The translations under genes were made by a program, and so were the position numbers. 36,743 bases of DNA, from contig JAJFTT010000001.1 of the NCBI GenBank assembly GCA_021372785.1, positions 1 through 36,743 of the forward strand, given 5' to 3'. This stretch comes from Negativicutes bacterium. GTDB taxonomy: Bacteria; Bacillota; JAAYKD01. Shown here piece after piece: positions 1 through 9,046 of the stretch. The stretch's first letter is position 1. Each line of letters opens with the position of its first letter. The notes under the pieces were generated by a model that made no database searches, was not told where the DNA came from, and saw only the letters and a program-made list of their open reading frames with translations.

Positions 1-1
1 G

Positions 2-1672
2 ATCAAGGTCATTCAGAAAGAATTGGGCGAAGCGGAAGAAAAACAGGCGGAAAAAGAGCGGATGACGGCAATGCTGGAAGCGATTCAAGGCATCTCTGCC
101 GACAATAAAGAGAAGCTGAGCAAAGAGATTAATCGCCTGGAGAAGATGCCGGCGAGTACACCGGAAGCGGCCGTGCTGCGTCAGTATCTGGATACGGTCT
201 TTCAGCTGCCCTGGGATACCATGACGGAAGATGTGCTGGATATCAAAGCGGCCGAGACGATTCTGAATCAGGATCATTACGCTTTGGAAAAACCCAAAGA
301 GCGGATTCTGGAATATTTAGCGGTCCGTCAGCTGAGCCACAGCCTGAAAGGGCCGATCCTTTGTCTGGTCGGACCGCCGGGAACCGGTAAAACATCACTG
401 GCAAAGTCCGTTGCCAGAGCGCTGAACCGCAAGTTCGTCCGCCTTTCTTTGGGCGGGGTGCGGGATGAGGCCGAAATCCGCGGACACCGCCGCACGTACG
501 TTGCTTCCATGCCGGGACGCATCATTCAGGGCATCCGTCAGGTGGGGGTCCGTAATCCGGTTTTTCTGTTGGATGAGGTTGATAAAACAAGCAGCGATTT
601 TCGGGGGGATCCGGCGTCCGCTTTGCTGGAGGTGCTGGATGGGGAACAGAACAATACCTTTTCCGATCACTATTTGGAAATCCCCTTTGATTTGTCGCAG
701 GTGCTCTTTATTACAACCGCCAATAATGCCAGAGAAATTCCGCGTCCGCTGCTGGACCGCATGGAATTGATCGAACTGTCCGGCTATACGGAGGAAGAGA
801 AATTCGAAATTGCCAAACGCCATTTGATCCCTAAGCAACTGCAGGAGAACGGCTTGCGGGAAGATCAGTTGCAGTTTGCCGATAAAACGCTGGCGCGGAT
901 CATCTCCGCTTATACCAGAGAAGCCGGTGTGCGGCAACTGGAACGGCAGATCGGTAAAATCTGCCGCAAACGGGCCCGTCAGATTCTGAGCGGCGAGGAC
1001 GGCAAGCTGAATCTGACCGCCAATAAATTGGAGAAATTTCTGGGACCGGCAATCTACAGTCATACCGTCGCCGAGAAACAGGATCAGATCGGCGTTGCCA
1101 CCGGCATGGTTTGGACGGAGCTGGGCGGTGAAATCCTGCCGATTGAAGTCAGTATTTTGGCAGGCAAGGGTGATTTGATTCTGACCGGCAAGCTGGGCGA
1201 AGTCATGCGGGAATCCGCGCGGATTGCCTTGAGTTACGTGCGTTCCAAAGGCGAAGCTTATGGGCTGCCGCCGGAATTTTATCAAGAAAAAGAGATTCAT
1301 ATTCATGCACCGGAAGGATCCGTCCCCAAGGAAGGACCTTCGGCCGGTGTCACGCTGGTTACGGCTCTGGTTTCTGCTTTTACCAAAATTCCCGTGCGGC
1401 GCGATGTTGCTATGACCGGTGAAATCACGCTGCGCGGTAACATTCTGCCGATCGGCGGTTTAAAAGAAAAGCTGCTGGCCGCTTATCGAGCCGGCATCTA
1501 CGAAGCGGTCATTCCTGAGGAAAACCGCAAGGACATGGAAGAATTACCGGAATCGATTCAACGGAAAATGACAATTCATTATGCGGAAAACTATGAACAG
1601 GCGCTTGGCTATTTGCTTCCCGAATTGGAAAGAAGAATCAAACAGATGAAACGGGAAAAGAAAGAGGAATAA
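2..1672 (+). CDS. lon: ATP-dependent protease Lon, N-terminally cut by window edge
   Basis: Lon degrades misfolded and regulatory cytosolic proteins using an AAA+ motor fused to a serine protease. The open frame runs in from the left edge (first readable residues [10 protein letters not shown]), so the substrate-binding N-terminus is missing; 556 residues remain of a protein normally near 770-810. Visible in the fragment are Walker A GPPGTGKT at about 124-131, Walker B ending LLDEVDK at about 188-195, the sensor TTANN, and the Lon catalytic dyad: Ser447 in GPSAG and Lys490 in GGLKEK, with the same 43-residue spacing as E. coli Ser679/Lys722. The TTG at 23 is only an internal codon. The stop codon directly abuts the ATG of ysxC, the usual lon-ysxC operon of Bacillota. 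Very secure. Confidence 0.97.
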   Translation: MKVIQKELGEAEEKQAEKERMTAMLEAIQGISADNKEKLSKEINRLEKMPASTPEAAVLRQYLDTVFQLPWDTMTEDVLDIKAAETILNQDHYALEKPKERILEYLAVRQLSHSLKGPILCLVGPPGTGKTSLAKSVARALNRKFVRLSLGGVRDEAEIRGHRRTYVASMPGRIIQGIRQVGVRNPVFLLDEVDKTSSDFRGDPASALLEVLDGEQNNTFSDHYLEIPFDLSQVLFITTANNAREIPRPLLDRMELIELSGYTEEEKFEIAKRHLIPKQLQENGLREDQLQFADKTLARIISAYTREAGVRQLERQIGKICRKRARQILSGEDGKLNLTANKLEKFLGPAIYSHTVAEKQDQIGVATGMVWTELGGEILPIEVSILAGKGDLILTGKLGEVMRESARIALSYVRSKGEAYGLPPEFYQEKEIHIHAPEGSVPKEGPSAGVTLVTALVSAFTKIPVRRDVAMTGEITLRGNILPIGGLKEKLLAAYRAGIYEAVIPEENRKDMEELPESIQRKMTIHYAENYEQALGYLLPELERRIKQMKREKKEE

Positions 1673-2278
1673 ATGAAAATCAGGCAAATTGAACTCGTCA
1701 TGTCTGCCGGTTTTGTTTCTCAATGTCCGCCGGATGCGCTGCCGGATATTGCTTTTGCCGGCCGCTCCAATGTGGGGAAATCCTCCCTGCTCAATGCGAT
1801 GTTTTCGCGCCGCAACCTGGCGCGGACTTCCTCAACACCGGGCAAGACGCAGACCCTGAATTTCTATCGCATCAACGATTGTTTCCATATGGTGGATTTG
1901 CCCGGCTATGGGTATGCAGCTTTGGGCAAAGGCAAGCAGCAGACGATCAGCCAGTTGCTGCAGGATTATTTATTGAAGAGACAGCAACTGCAGCTGGTGG
2001 TGCAGTTGGTGGACAGCCGGCATGAACCGTCCGAACTGGACCGGGAAATGACGGCTTTCCTGCAGCGCTGCTCGCTGCCGTTTATTGTGGTTGGCACCAA
2101 GCGTGATAAGCTGACACGCAGCCAATGGCAAACTCAGGCTGCCATGCTGAAACGGTCCTTGTTGCTGCCGGAGCCTCCGCTGTTGTTTACCACCGAAGAA
2201 GAACAGAGCCGGGAGGCGCTCTGGGCTGTCTTGGAAAAACTGGTGCCGCAGATTGCGCAGCAGGAAGAGACGGTCTAG
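1673..2278 (+). CDS. ysxC: Ribosome biogenesis GTPase YsxC/EngB
   Basis: A small TrmE-Era-EngA-YihA-family GTPase needed for late assembly of the 50S subunit in Gram-positive bacteria. At 201 residues it has full family length. Motifs: G1 P-loop GRSNVGKS at residues 30-37, G3 DLPGYG at 75-80, and G4 TKRD at 142-145. The ATG follows the lon stop with no spacer, and the AAGAGGAAT stretch inside the lon end supplies the ribosome binding site, so the two are almost certainly co-transcribed. A candidate terminator follows at 2314-2363. Confidence 0.97.
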   Translation: MKIRQIELVMSAGFVSQCPPDALPDIAFAGRSNVGKSSLLNAMFSRRNLARTSSTPGKTQTLNFYRINDCFHMVDLPGYGYAALGKGKQQTISQLLQDYLLKRQQLQLVVQLVDSRHEPSELDREMTAFLQRCSLPFIVVGTKRDKLTRSQWQTQAAMLKRSLLLPEPPLLFTTEEEQSREALWAVLEKLVPQIAQQEETV

Positions 2279-2313
2279 GGTGTTCCGCCGCGGTTTTTGG
2301 ATCTAAAAAAGAG

Positions 2314-2363
2314 AACGGACTGTCTGCGGCGGATAATCAGAACAAGGCGGGACGGCCCGTTTT
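2314..2363 (+). terminator. Candidate intrinsic terminator after ysxC
   Basis: Arms AACGGACTGTC (2314-2324) and GACGGCCCGTT (2351-2361) pair over 11 positions with one mismatch and one G-U pair, and run into a short T stretch. The 26-nt loop and short T-run make it only moderate. It would separate lon-ysxC from the following hydrolase. Confidence 0.45.
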
Positions 2364-2434
2364 CCCTTACGAGCGCTGCGAATATTCGACTGAATTCAAG
2401 ACACCGGAGCAGGAAGAGGAAGGGAGCCGATTGC

Positions 2435-4210
2435 ATGGACATCACAGTACAGGCGAATGCCTTGAAACTCATAGGCCAGCTTTTAGACCGCCGGAGCAGC
2501 ACACAGCCAATCATTCCTTATCTGCCTCAGAAAGCGGTCTTTCCCAATCATGCGCAGCGGCAGCCTTTTCCCTCGGCAACGCCCGAGTCGCAGGGTATTC
2601 CTTCCGCTTATCTGGCCCGTTTCATCGAAGAACTGCAGGCGGATACCAGTCTGGATCTGCATACGCTGATGATTCTGAAAAATGGTTTTGTCATTGCCGA
2701 AACAAGCTTTGGCGCCTATGATCTGCACACCTGGACACAAGTTCATTCTTTTTCTAAATCGATCACCGGTTTGGCGATCGGCATGCTGATTGACGACGGG
2801 CTGCTGCAGCCGGACGATCATCTCGTCGATCTCTTTGCCAAACACAACAATATCCTTTCCCGGCTGACGCAAAAGAATATCACGCTGGCTCACTTACTGA
2901 CCATGAGCAGCGGGGTGGTTTTTAACGAAATCGGCGCCTTGACCGAGACGGATTGGCTGAAAGCGTTTCTGGAATCGGGGGTGCGTTTTGAAGCGGGCAG
3001 CGCGTTTGCTTATAACAGCATGAACTCCTATCTGCTGTCGGCGCTCGTCAGGGAGATCAGCGGACAGGGCTTAATGGAATTTTTGCAGCCGCGCTTGTTC
3101 CAGCCTTTGGCGATTGAGAATGTGTATTGGGAAGTTTGCCCCAAGGGCATCGAAAAAGGCGGCTGGGGTTTGTATCTGGCGCCTGAAGACATGGCCAAAA
3201 TCGGTCAGCTCTATCTGCAGCAAGGCAACTGGCAAGGCCAACAGCTTGTTTCAAAGCAATGGATTCAAGAGGCAATTTCCACAAAAATTAACGTGCCTGC
3301 CACGATCGGAGAGTATAACTATGGCTATCAGACCTGGGTGAGCCGACAGGAACATGCTTTCTTGCTGAACGGCATGTTCGGGCAAAATGTCATCGGCTTC
3401 CCGGAAAGTCAAATTTTGATCGTGACAACCGGCGGTGTCGGTGAGTTGTTCCAATCAAGCGGTTTCTTTCGGCTGTTGCACCGCTATTTTAAGCCGGCCT
3501 ATCATCCGGGCCATTTTCTGCCGGAGAATACGGAAGCTTACTTGCGTTTGCAGCGGCTGCGGCATTTGCCGGGGCATGGCTGGAACAAGACGGAAACAGG
3601 GGCAGCCCTGCCCTTGTTCCATTCACGGGAACCCGGCTTGCCGCAGGCTTGCCTGACGCTCGACCGGCGTGTCTATGCTTTTACTTCGGCAGAGGCCGAC
3701 AGCGTCGGCCTTTTTCCGTTGATCGCGCAGATTATGCAAAACAATTATACCAAAGGCATCCGTCGTTTGAAATTCCAGATCAGCGACCATCTGTTTTTGC
3801 TGATCGTGCAGGAAGAGGATGAAAGCTATACGCTGCCGATTGGTTTCCAAACGGATCGCTTTACTGCGCTGTCGTTGCACGGAGAGTCTTATCTGATCGG
3901 CTGCCGGGGGCAATTCGCTCTGGATGAGGATGAACATTTGGTGCTGAAGCTGCGTTGTTCGTTTCTGGAACTCTCCGTGGCCCGTCTCATCAAATTTTAC
4001 TTCGACGGCAATCAGCTGCGGGTGAATTTCAGCGAATCACCCGGCAAAGAGGTTATTTTCGAAGCTCTTTCTTCGCTGGTGGAGGAGGCTTCCAAAAAGA
4101 AATTACTGGAGGCTGTCATTGCGCGCGTCGATGCGGACTACCTGGTTTACCGCATCGAGCGTTCTTTTAACCCAGTCCTGACAGCGAAGGTTGTGGAGGA
4201 GAGTACTTAA
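2435..4210 (+). CDS. Serine hydrolase, beta-lactamase/penicillin-binding-protein-like
   Basis: A 591-residue protein of the class C beta-lactamase/PBP-like superfamily; members act as peptidases, esterases or beta-lactamases. The nucleophile motif SFSK (SxxK) is at residues 105-108 and the second motif YNS (YxN/S type) at 193-195. The third motif (normally HxG or KTG) is not obvious; LLNGMFGQ may take its place. About 220 residues after the catalytic domain form a tail I do not recognise. No signal peptide or membrane anchor is evident, so it looks cytosolic. I chose the ATG at 2435 because GAGGAAGGGA lies about ten bases upstream; an in-frame extension to 2297 lacks such a site. A second hydrolase of this superfamily lies at 18559-20115. 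Substrate unknown. Confidence 0.82.
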   Translation: MDITVQANALKLIGQLLDRRSSTQPIIPYLPQKAVFPNHAQRQPFPSATPESQGIPSAYLARFIEELQADTSLDLHTLMILKNGFVIAETSFGAYDLHTWTQVHSFSKSITGLAIGMLIDDGLLQPDDHLVDLFAKHNNILSRLTQKNITLAHLLTMSSGVVFNEIGALTETDWLKAFLESGVRFEAGSAFAYNSMNSYLLSALVREISGQGLMEFLQPRLFQPLAIENVYWEVCPKGIEKGGWGLYLAPEDMAKIGQLYLQQGNWQGQQLVSKQWIQEAISTKINVPATIGEYNYGYQTWVSRQEHAFLLNGMFGQNVIGFPESQILIVTTGGVGELFQSSGFFRLLHRYFKPAYHPGHFLPENTEAYLRLQRLRHLPGHGWNKTETGAALPLFHSREPGLPQACLTLDRRVYAFTSAEADSVGLFPLIAQIMQNNYTKGIRRLKFQISDHLFLLIVQEEDESYTLPIGFQTDRFTALSLHGESYLIGCRGQFALDEDEHLVLKLRCSFLELSVARLIKFYFDGNQLRVNFSESPGKEVIFEALSSLVEEASKKKLLEAVIARVDADYLVYRIERSFNPVLTAKVVEEST

Positions 4211-4225
4211 CTAAGCGAACTGAAC

Positions 4226-4270
4226 AGCAGGAAGGGGATGCAGCCAACCGCCACACCCCCTTCCTGCTTT
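4226..4270 (+). terminator. Intrinsic terminator between convergent hydrolase and leuS
   Basis: A perfect 12-bp stem, AGCAGGAAGGGG (4226-4237) with CCCCTTCCTGCT (4257-4268) and a 19-nt loop, followed by TTTTAT on the plus strand. It ends the plus-strand hydrolase gene and abuts the leuS stop, so it may also stop leuS transcripts, although the minus-strand side lacks a clear T-run. Confidence 0.75.
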
Positions 4271-6726
4271 TATACGACGACGATATTGACCAGTCTGTTT
4301 TTGACAACGATGATTTTGATGATTTTTTTGCCGGTTAAATACGATTCCAGCCCCGGCGAAGCCAAAGCCATGGTCTTAATATTTTCTTCCGATTCTTCCC
4401 GATCCACTTCGATTTTGTCGCGGACCTTGCCGTTAATTTGCAGCGCCAGTTCGACGTTGTCCGCTAACAGCATCGTTTCATCACAAATCGGCCAGGCTTG
4501 ATTGTGGATCGAATAAGGTCTGCCGAGCTGCTGCCAAAGCTCTTCCGTTAAGTGTGGCGCCAGGGGAGCCAGCAAGCGCAGCAAATCCGCGGTTGCTTCT
4601 TCCAATAAGACCCGATCTTTGCTGATGTTTTCCGTATCATATTGGTTCAGCGCATTGAGAAATTCCATGATCTTGGCAATGGAGGTATTGAACTGCGAGA
4701 CTTCCATGTCTTTCGTGCAGTATTGGATCGCCTGGTGACGATAGAACTGCAGTCGTTTGCCGGCTTTGGCATTGGCGATTCCGCCGGATCCGCTCCGGCG
4801 TATTTCCAGCAGACGGTCGATCCAACGCTCCACCCGGTCAATAAAGCGCGACATTGCCTTGATACCGCTGTCATCCCAGGGGCCGCCTTCGGTATAATTA
4901 TAGGTAAAGCCAAGGAAGAGGCGCAGAATATCCGAACCGTAGTTTTCCAGATAACTGTCGGGGGAGATTACGTTGCCGTGGGATTTCGACATCCGGTTGC
5001 CGTCGGGTCCCAGGATAATTCCTTGATGGATGAGGGAACGGAATGGTTCATCGAAGTTGAGATAACCACAGTCACGCAGCGCTTTGACAAAGAAACGGGC
5101 ATAAATCAGGTGCATGCAGGCATGTTCCGGTCCGCCAACATATTTATCGACCGGCAGCATACGATTGATCCAGTCGACATCCCAGGCCTGCTCGCTGTTT
5201 TTGTTGTCGGGATAGCGCAGGAAATACCAGGAAGAGTCGACAAAAGTGTCCATAGTATCGGGATCGCGTTCCGCCGGTCCGCCGCAGATGGGACAGACGG
5301 TATGCATAAAAGATTCGTTCTTGGCCAAAGGGGATTTCCCGTCCGGTTTGAATTCCACATCATACGGCAGTTTGACCGGCAGGTCTTTGAGCGGCACCGG
5401 CACTTCGCCGCATTTGGGACAATAGATGACGGGGATCGGCGCGCCCCAGTAGCGCTGACGGGAAATCAGCCAATCCCGCAGGCGATAGGTTACCGCAGCC
5501 TCCCCTTTCTGCGCCGCCGCCAGATCGCTGACAATTGTTTTTAAGGCTTGCTCGGAAGTCAGTCCGTCATACGGACCGGAATTGACCAGGACGCCATATT
5601 CCGTGAAGGGAAGCGACGCCGGAGCTGCACTCCCGGCGGCTTGAATGACAGGCGGAATGGGCAGCCTGTATTTGACGGCAAATTCATAATCGCGCGTATC
5701 GTGGGCGGGAACGGCCATGACGCAACCGGTCCCATAAGTGGCGAGCACATAATCGGCGATCCAGATGGGAATCTGCGCACCGGTCAGCGGGTGGATGGCA
5801 TAAGCGCCGGTAAAAGTGCCTGTTTTTTCTTTGACGGTGGAGAGACGTTCGATTTCGGTTTGCTTTTTGGTTTCTTCCTGGTAGGCAGCAACCGCTGCCA
5901 GTCGGTCTGGACTGGTGATTTGAGCGACCAGCGGCTGCTCCGGCGCCAAGACAATATAGGAGGCGCCGAAAAGCGTATCCGCGCGGGTAGTGAAGACACG
6001 GATCTTCAGATCCGGCTGCGCAGCCACGGCAAAATCGATGTGGCTGCCTTCGGAACGCCCGATCCAATTACGCTGTTTGATTTTGGTGCTCTCCGGCCAG
6101 TTCAGCGCATCCAGGCCATTCAATAGTTCCTCGGCGTAAGCGGTGATCTTGAAGAACCATTGAGTCAGGTTTTTTTTGGTCACGGGTGTTTCGCAGCGTT
6201 CACATTTGCCATCTACGACCTGTTCATTGGCCAGCACGGTCTGACAGCCGGGGCACCAATTAACCGGCGCCATTTTACGATAAGCCAACCCTTTCTCATA
6301 GAATTTCAGAAAGATCCACTGGGTCCATTTGTAATAGTCCGGATCGCAGGTCATCAGTTCATAATCCCAATCAAACGTGGCGCCCATTTCTTTCAGCTGT
6401 TTTTCCATGGAAGCAATGTTGGCCAGAGTAGAATCCATGGGATGGATGCCGGACTTGATCGCAAAATTCTCCGCCGGCAATCCGAACGCGTCAAAACCCA
6501 TGGGATGGAACACTTCATAACCCTGCATTCTCTTCATGCGGGACCAGCTGTCGGTCATGCCATAATTATACCAATGACCGACGTGCAATTTGTAGCCGGA
6601 AGGATAAGAGAACATTTCCAAACAATAGAGTTTTTTATCTACTTTCTCCGGGTGAAATTTGTAGAGCTGGGTTTCCTGCCAACGCTTCTGCCATTTCAGG
6701 TCAGTCTGACGATTGTAACGACTCAT
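4270..6726 (-). CDS. leuS: Leucyl-tRNA synthetase
   Basis: Charges tRNA-Leu with leucine in the cytosol; a class I synthetase. 818 residues, the normal bacterial length. The HIGH signature is HVGH at 48-51 and the KMSKS signature is RMSKS at about 578-582. The editing (CP1) domain lies between them, with zinc-type cysteine pairs near 155-180 (CPGC, CERC). I chose the ATG at 6726 rather than the GTG at 6735: AAGGAG sits 8 bases from the ATG but only one base from the GTG. The gene is preceded by a leucine T-box leader and a near-consensus promoter, so expression should rise when uncharged tRNA-Leu accumulates. Long open frames on the opposite strand are shadows. Confidence 0.98.
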   Translation of the reverse strand: MSRYNRQTDLKWQKRWQETQLYKFHPEKVDKKLYCLEMFSYPSGYKLHVGHWYNYGMTDSWSRMKRMQGYEVFHPMGFDAFGLPAENFAIKSGIHPMDSTLANIASMEKQLKEMGATFDWDYELMTCDPDYYKWTQWIFLKFYEKGLAYRKMAPVNWCPGCQTVLANEQVVDGKCERCETPVTKKNLTQWFFKITAYAEELLNGLDALNWPESTKIKQRNWIGRSEGSHIDFAVAAQPDLKIRVFTTRADTLFGASYIVLAPEQPLVAQITSPDRLAAVAAYQEETKKQTEIERLSTVKEKTGTFTGAYAIHPLTGAQIPIWIADYVLATYGTGCVMAVPAHDTRDYEFAVKYRLPIPPVIQAAGSAAPASLPFTEYGVLVNSGPYDGLTSEQALKTIVSDLAAAQKGEAAVTYRLRDWLISRQRYWGAPIPVIYCPKCGEVPVPLKDLPVKLPYDVEFKPDGKSPLAKNESFMHTVCPICGGPAERDPDTMDTFVDSSWYFLRYPDNKNSEQAWDVDWINRMLPVDKYVGGPEHACMHLIYARFFVKALRDCGYLNFDEPFRSLIHQGIILGPDGNRMSKSHGNVISPDSYLENYGSDILRLFLGFTYNYTEGGPWDDSGIKAMSRFIDRVERWIDRLLEIRRSGSGGIANAKAGKRLQFYRHQAIQYCTKDMEVSQFNTSIAKIMEFLNALNQYDTENISKDRVLLEEATADLLRLLAPLAPHLTEELWQQLGRPYSIHNQAWPICDETMLLADNVELALQINGKVRDKIEVDREESEENIKTMALASPGLESYLTGKKIIKIIVVKNRLVNIVVV

Positions 6727-6845
6727 TTGCTTCACTCCTTTTCTACTGAATTTTCCTTTCCCGCGGCTGATGCAAAAACAAAAAACAAAACTTGTTTTGT
6801 CCTTTGTCTCGCGGCAGGCCGGGCCCTGCTTTTCTTGCTACCGAA

Positions 6846-6886
6846 AATAAAAAAACTCCGTTGTCTCAAAATAAGAGACGACGGAG
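6846..6886 (-). terminator. T-box-controlled terminator of leuS leader
   Basis: A 12-bp stem (6856-6867 with 6875-6886, one G-U) and a 7-nt loop, followed on the minus strand by seven T residues. It lies directly after the T-box sequence, as expected for the terminator that competes with the antiterminator. Confidence 0.92.
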
Positions 6887-7085
6887 CCGCGGTACCACTC
6901 TTGTTGAAATCATGCTTTGGGCATAATTTCCACTTACAGCAGATAACGTATGCTGACGGACGGAGCCAATCCGTCTGCCTTCCAAAGCGAGTTCCCTGCT
7001 TTTTGTTGCTGTCTCGCAGCGCCCGACAGCTCTCTGAAAACAAAACCGGCAGCTACTGCTCTCTGATCATCGGCATGTTGATATT
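6846..7085 (-). promoter_or_regulatory. T-box leader for leuS (leucine-specific)
   Basis: On the minus strand the roughly 240-nt leader holds the conserved T-box AAGAGTGGTACCGCGG (complement of 6887-6902). Next comes a terminator stem of 12 bp, CTCCGTCGTCTC with GAGACAACGGAG, followed by a T-run (6846-6886). In the T-box bulge UGGU would pair with the ACCA end of uncharged tRNA. Upstream, in the Stem I region, GAACTCGC gives a likely specifier CUC (Leu) at 6989-6991. The family regulates by antitermination when uncharged tRNA binds. The T-box and terminator are certain; the specifier position is inferred from context. Confidence 0.93.
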
Positions 7086-7091
7086 AAGTGA

Positions 7092-7120
7092 ATTATAGAA
7101 CGAAATCCGGCTTGTGTCAA
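7092..7120 (-). promoter_or_regulatory. Sigma-A promoter of leuS
   Basis: On the minus strand TTGACA (7115-7120) and TATAAT (7092-7097) are separated by exactly 17 bp, a full consensus housekeeping promoter. Transcription should begin near 7085, at the start of the T-box leader and just after the msrA stop. Confidence 0.93.
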
Positions 7121-7137
7121 ATACTTTTCGCTAAGAA

Positions 7138-7671
7138 TCACTGTTTTTTCCAGGTTTCCTGTAAAAATGCTTTACGTTCCTCTACCGCTTTGTCAGCATG
7201 ATATTTTTCGGTTTCACGGCGCGCATAATCCTGATGGTAATCTTCCGCCGGATAAAAAGTTTCAGCCGGTAAAATACGGGTCACGATCGGTTTCTGAAAC
7301 TTACCGGAAGCAGCCAAGTCCGCTTTGGATTGTTCCGCCGCCAAACGCTGGCTTTCATCATGATAGAAAATAGCGGTGCGATACGAGCTGCCCCGGTCGC
7401 TGAATTGACCGCCCTCATCGGTGGGATCAATTTGCTGCCAATAGATGGCTAACAATTCGGGGTAAGAAATGACCCGCTCGTCATAGGTCAGGCGGATCGC
7501 TTCCAGATGCCCGCTCTTTTGCGCCCGAACTTCCTGATAGGTTGGATTGGCTAAAAACCCGCCGGTATAACCGGAAATTACCTGTAAAACGCCTTCGTAA
7601 CAGTCAAAAGGCAAAACCATACACCAGAAACAACCGCCGGCAAAGGTTGCTGTTTTTATCTGTTCGTTCAT
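7138..7671 (-). CDS. msrA: Peptide methionine-S-sulfoxide reductase MsrA
   Basis: Reduces the S-epimer of methionine sulfoxide in oxidised proteins, with thioredoxin as the usual reductant. 177 residues, typical length. The hallmark GCFWC is at 13-17, with the catalytic cysteine at 14. The motif continues CMVLPF, the V-type variant in place of the more usual glutamate. The ATG at 7671 has GGGGAG seven bases upstream. It lies upstream of leuS on the same strand, but leuS has its own strong promoter in the 18 bases past the msrA stop, so the two need not be co-regulated. No msrB is visible in the window. Confidence 0.95.
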   Translation of the reverse strand: MNEQIKTATFAGGCFWCMVLPFDCYEGVLQVISGYTGGFLANPTYQEVRAQKSGHLEAIRLTYDERVISYPELLAIYWQQIDPTDEGGQFSDRGSSYRTAIFYHDESQRLAAEQSKADLAASGKFQKPIVTRILPAETFYPAEDYHQDYARRETEKYHADKAVEERKAFLQETWKKQ

Positions 7672-8016
7672 TGTTCACTCCCCTTTTGAGCCTGATCGGC
7701 ATCAAGGTAAATTCAGTTGCTCCGAATTGGAAGCGTTTCTCTTGGAAGAAGGCTGCAGAGCTGCCTTCATAACCAGGTGCTGCGCCAGGAGACTGCGCTT
7801 CCCGGCTACTGCGTATTGACTAAAAAACAGATGCCGCCGGCACCGCAGTACCTGCACCGACCGGCATGCGGGCGGCAGCGGATCTTCGTTCTTCTCCACT
7901 AAAACACCGCTTTGCCAGATAGGCAAACGTAGGGTTAGTGATCGTCGTTATCCGGCAAAGATAAATATCGGTTTTCGCTGCTCCCGTAGCCCTAAAAAAT
8001 TCGCTCCTGATAAAGG
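7672..8016. other. Intergenic stretch with no recognised gene
   Basis: About 345 bp between msrA and the hairpin at 8017. Short frames of 60-75 codons exist on both strands but have no convincing ribosome binding site and translate to arginine- and proline-rich sequence I do not recognise. It may hold the msrA promoter or gene remnants; I see no structured RNA or repeat. Confidence 0.5.
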
Positions 8017-8060
8017 AACACCCGGCAGATTCTTTTCTATTCTCCTGCCGGATGTTTTAT
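8017..8060. terminator. Hairpin downstream of the acetyltransferase gene
   Basis: CCCGGCAG/CTGCCGG with flanking AACAC/ATGTT forms an 11-12-bp stem with one mismatch (8017-8027 with 8045-8056). TTTTATTT follows on the plus strand and the stem is A-rich on the other side. It lies 23 bases past the minus-strand acetyltransferase stop, so it probably terminates that gene, although the T-run is better placed for plus-strand transcripts. Confidence 0.55.
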
Positions 8061-8078
8061 TTCAAAGTGCTCTGAATC

Positions 8079-8561
8079 CTACAGCAATTTCTGCAGTTCG
8101 AGTTCGTGTTTGATTAAAATGCCGTCCTGTCCAACCAGAGGTATTTCCGGTTTCAGCTTCCGTAAAGGCTCGATCGTATTCAGATATAAATTAGAGAACT
8201 CAAAACCGCGTTTTTGATAAAAGCGCAATGCTTCAACATTATCATTCGTGGTGATCAGCCAAATACGTTTGCAGCCGGCTTCTCTGGCGGCATCTTCCAT
8301 ACTGCGCAGCAGCGAAGAGCCCAAGCCTACTTTATTGAGCAGCGAATTGATGGTAACCAATTCGCACTCTTCCCCGCGAATATCGTAGGTAATCAGGCCG
8401 ACGATGAAACCATCCTGGTAGACAATAAATCCGGGCAGTGTGTCAGTTTGCAGTACTCCTTTGGAATGCACATTTTTACTGGCACCCCAATGTTCCTGAA
8501 GAAATTCAGACATCTTCGGACGGTCTGTATCGGAAATGCGACGAATTACATATTGGCTCAA
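8079..8561 (-). CDS. GNAT-family N-acetyltransferase
   Basis: A 160-residue GCN5-related acetyltransferase, which transfers acetyl from acetyl-CoA to an unknown small molecule or protein amine. The acetyl-CoA-binding motif A is visible around NKVGLGSSLL, followed by a helix and the beta-strand segment RIWLITTNDN. ALRFYQKRGFE is the typical GNAT C-terminal motif. No ATG fits: the complement strand reads AAAGGAG, nine bases, then TTG (8561). A GTG one codon upstream (8564) is the alternative. The longer frame to 8639 runs through the ribosome binding site and is not the real start. Specific substrate unknown. Confidence 0.85.
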   Translation of the reverse strand: MSQYVIRRISDTDRPKMSEFLQEHWGASKNVHSKGVLQTDTLPGFIVYQDGFIVGLITYDIRGEECELVTINSLLNKVGLGSSLLRSMEDAAREAGCKRIWLITTNDNVEALRFYQKRGFEFSNLYLNTIEPLRKLKPEIPLVGQDGILIKHELELQKLL

Positions 8562-8803
8562 CACTATCCACTCCTTTACAATCTGAGATCGCTCTTTGGT
8601 AAGGCAGCAAGCCCTGGATTCCCATAACCATTGTTCCAATTATTCGCCTTAGCCGAAGCAAAAACCTTTGACATAATTCGTAAATTAACGTGTCGTTTTT
8701 CAGACGGAGCAAGACGATCGGTTTTAGTGCACTCTTGGCGCAGCTCTGCCTTTTTGGGGCCGTAAGGCTGTCCAAAACAACAGAAAGAAGCTGGATTATA
8801 TTC

Positions 8804-8833
8804 TTGCACAGCAAGCGGCTTTGAAGGTATAAT
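8804..8833 (+). promoter_or_regulatory. Promoter of the tRNA-Phe/tRNA-Met pair
   Basis: TTGCAC (8804-8809) and consensus TATAAT (8828-8833), separated by 18 bp, ending ten bases before the mature tRNA-Phe 5' end. Confidence 0.8.
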
Positions 8834-8843
8834 GGAACACATT

Positions 8844-8919
<76 letters not shown>

Positions 8920-8925
8920 GTTTAT

Positions 8926-9001
8926 GGCGGAGTAGCTCAGCTGGCAGAGCAAGCGGTTCATACCCGCTGTGTCGTTGGTTCGATTCCGACTTCCGCCACC
9001 A
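8926..9001 (+). tRNA. tRNA-Met, elongator type (anticodon CAT)
   Basis: 76 nt with encoded CCA. Acceptor GGCGGAG/TTCCGCC, anticodon stem AGCGG/CCGCT with loop TTCATAC, normal T-loop TTCGATT. The first base pair is G-C and the anticodon stem lacks three G-C pairs, so it is not the initiator. tRNA-Ile2 (CAT, lysidine-modified) cannot be formally excluded from sequence alone. It lies six bases after tRNA-Phe, in the same transcript. Confidence 0.93.
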
Positions 9002-9003
9002 GA

Positions 9004-9044
9004 ACAAGGTCCCGATTTTGAATCAATCAAAATCGGGACCTTGT
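9004..9044. terminator. 18-bp perfect hairpin between tRNAs and ylmH
   Basis: ACAAGGTCCCGATTTTGA (9004-9021) pairs perfectly with 9027-9044 around the loop ATCAA. It sits two bases from the tRNA-Met CCA and two bases from the stop of the convergent ylmH gene. No T-run follows on either strand outside the stem, although the stem contains TTTT. It may act as a bidirectional terminator or an RNA 3'-end processing and protection signal. Confidence 0.65.
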
Positions 9045-9046
9045 CG

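Noticed and set aside
395-1306. A 303-codon open frame on the minus strand
   Set aside because: It lies wholly antisense to lon, whose catalytic motifs are intact; it has no family pattern and is a codon-usage shadow.
4642-6126. Two long plus-strand open frames (300 and 192 codons) and a third from 6160
   Set aside because: They are antisense to leuS, which carries all synthetase motifs; the third also runs through the T-box leader.
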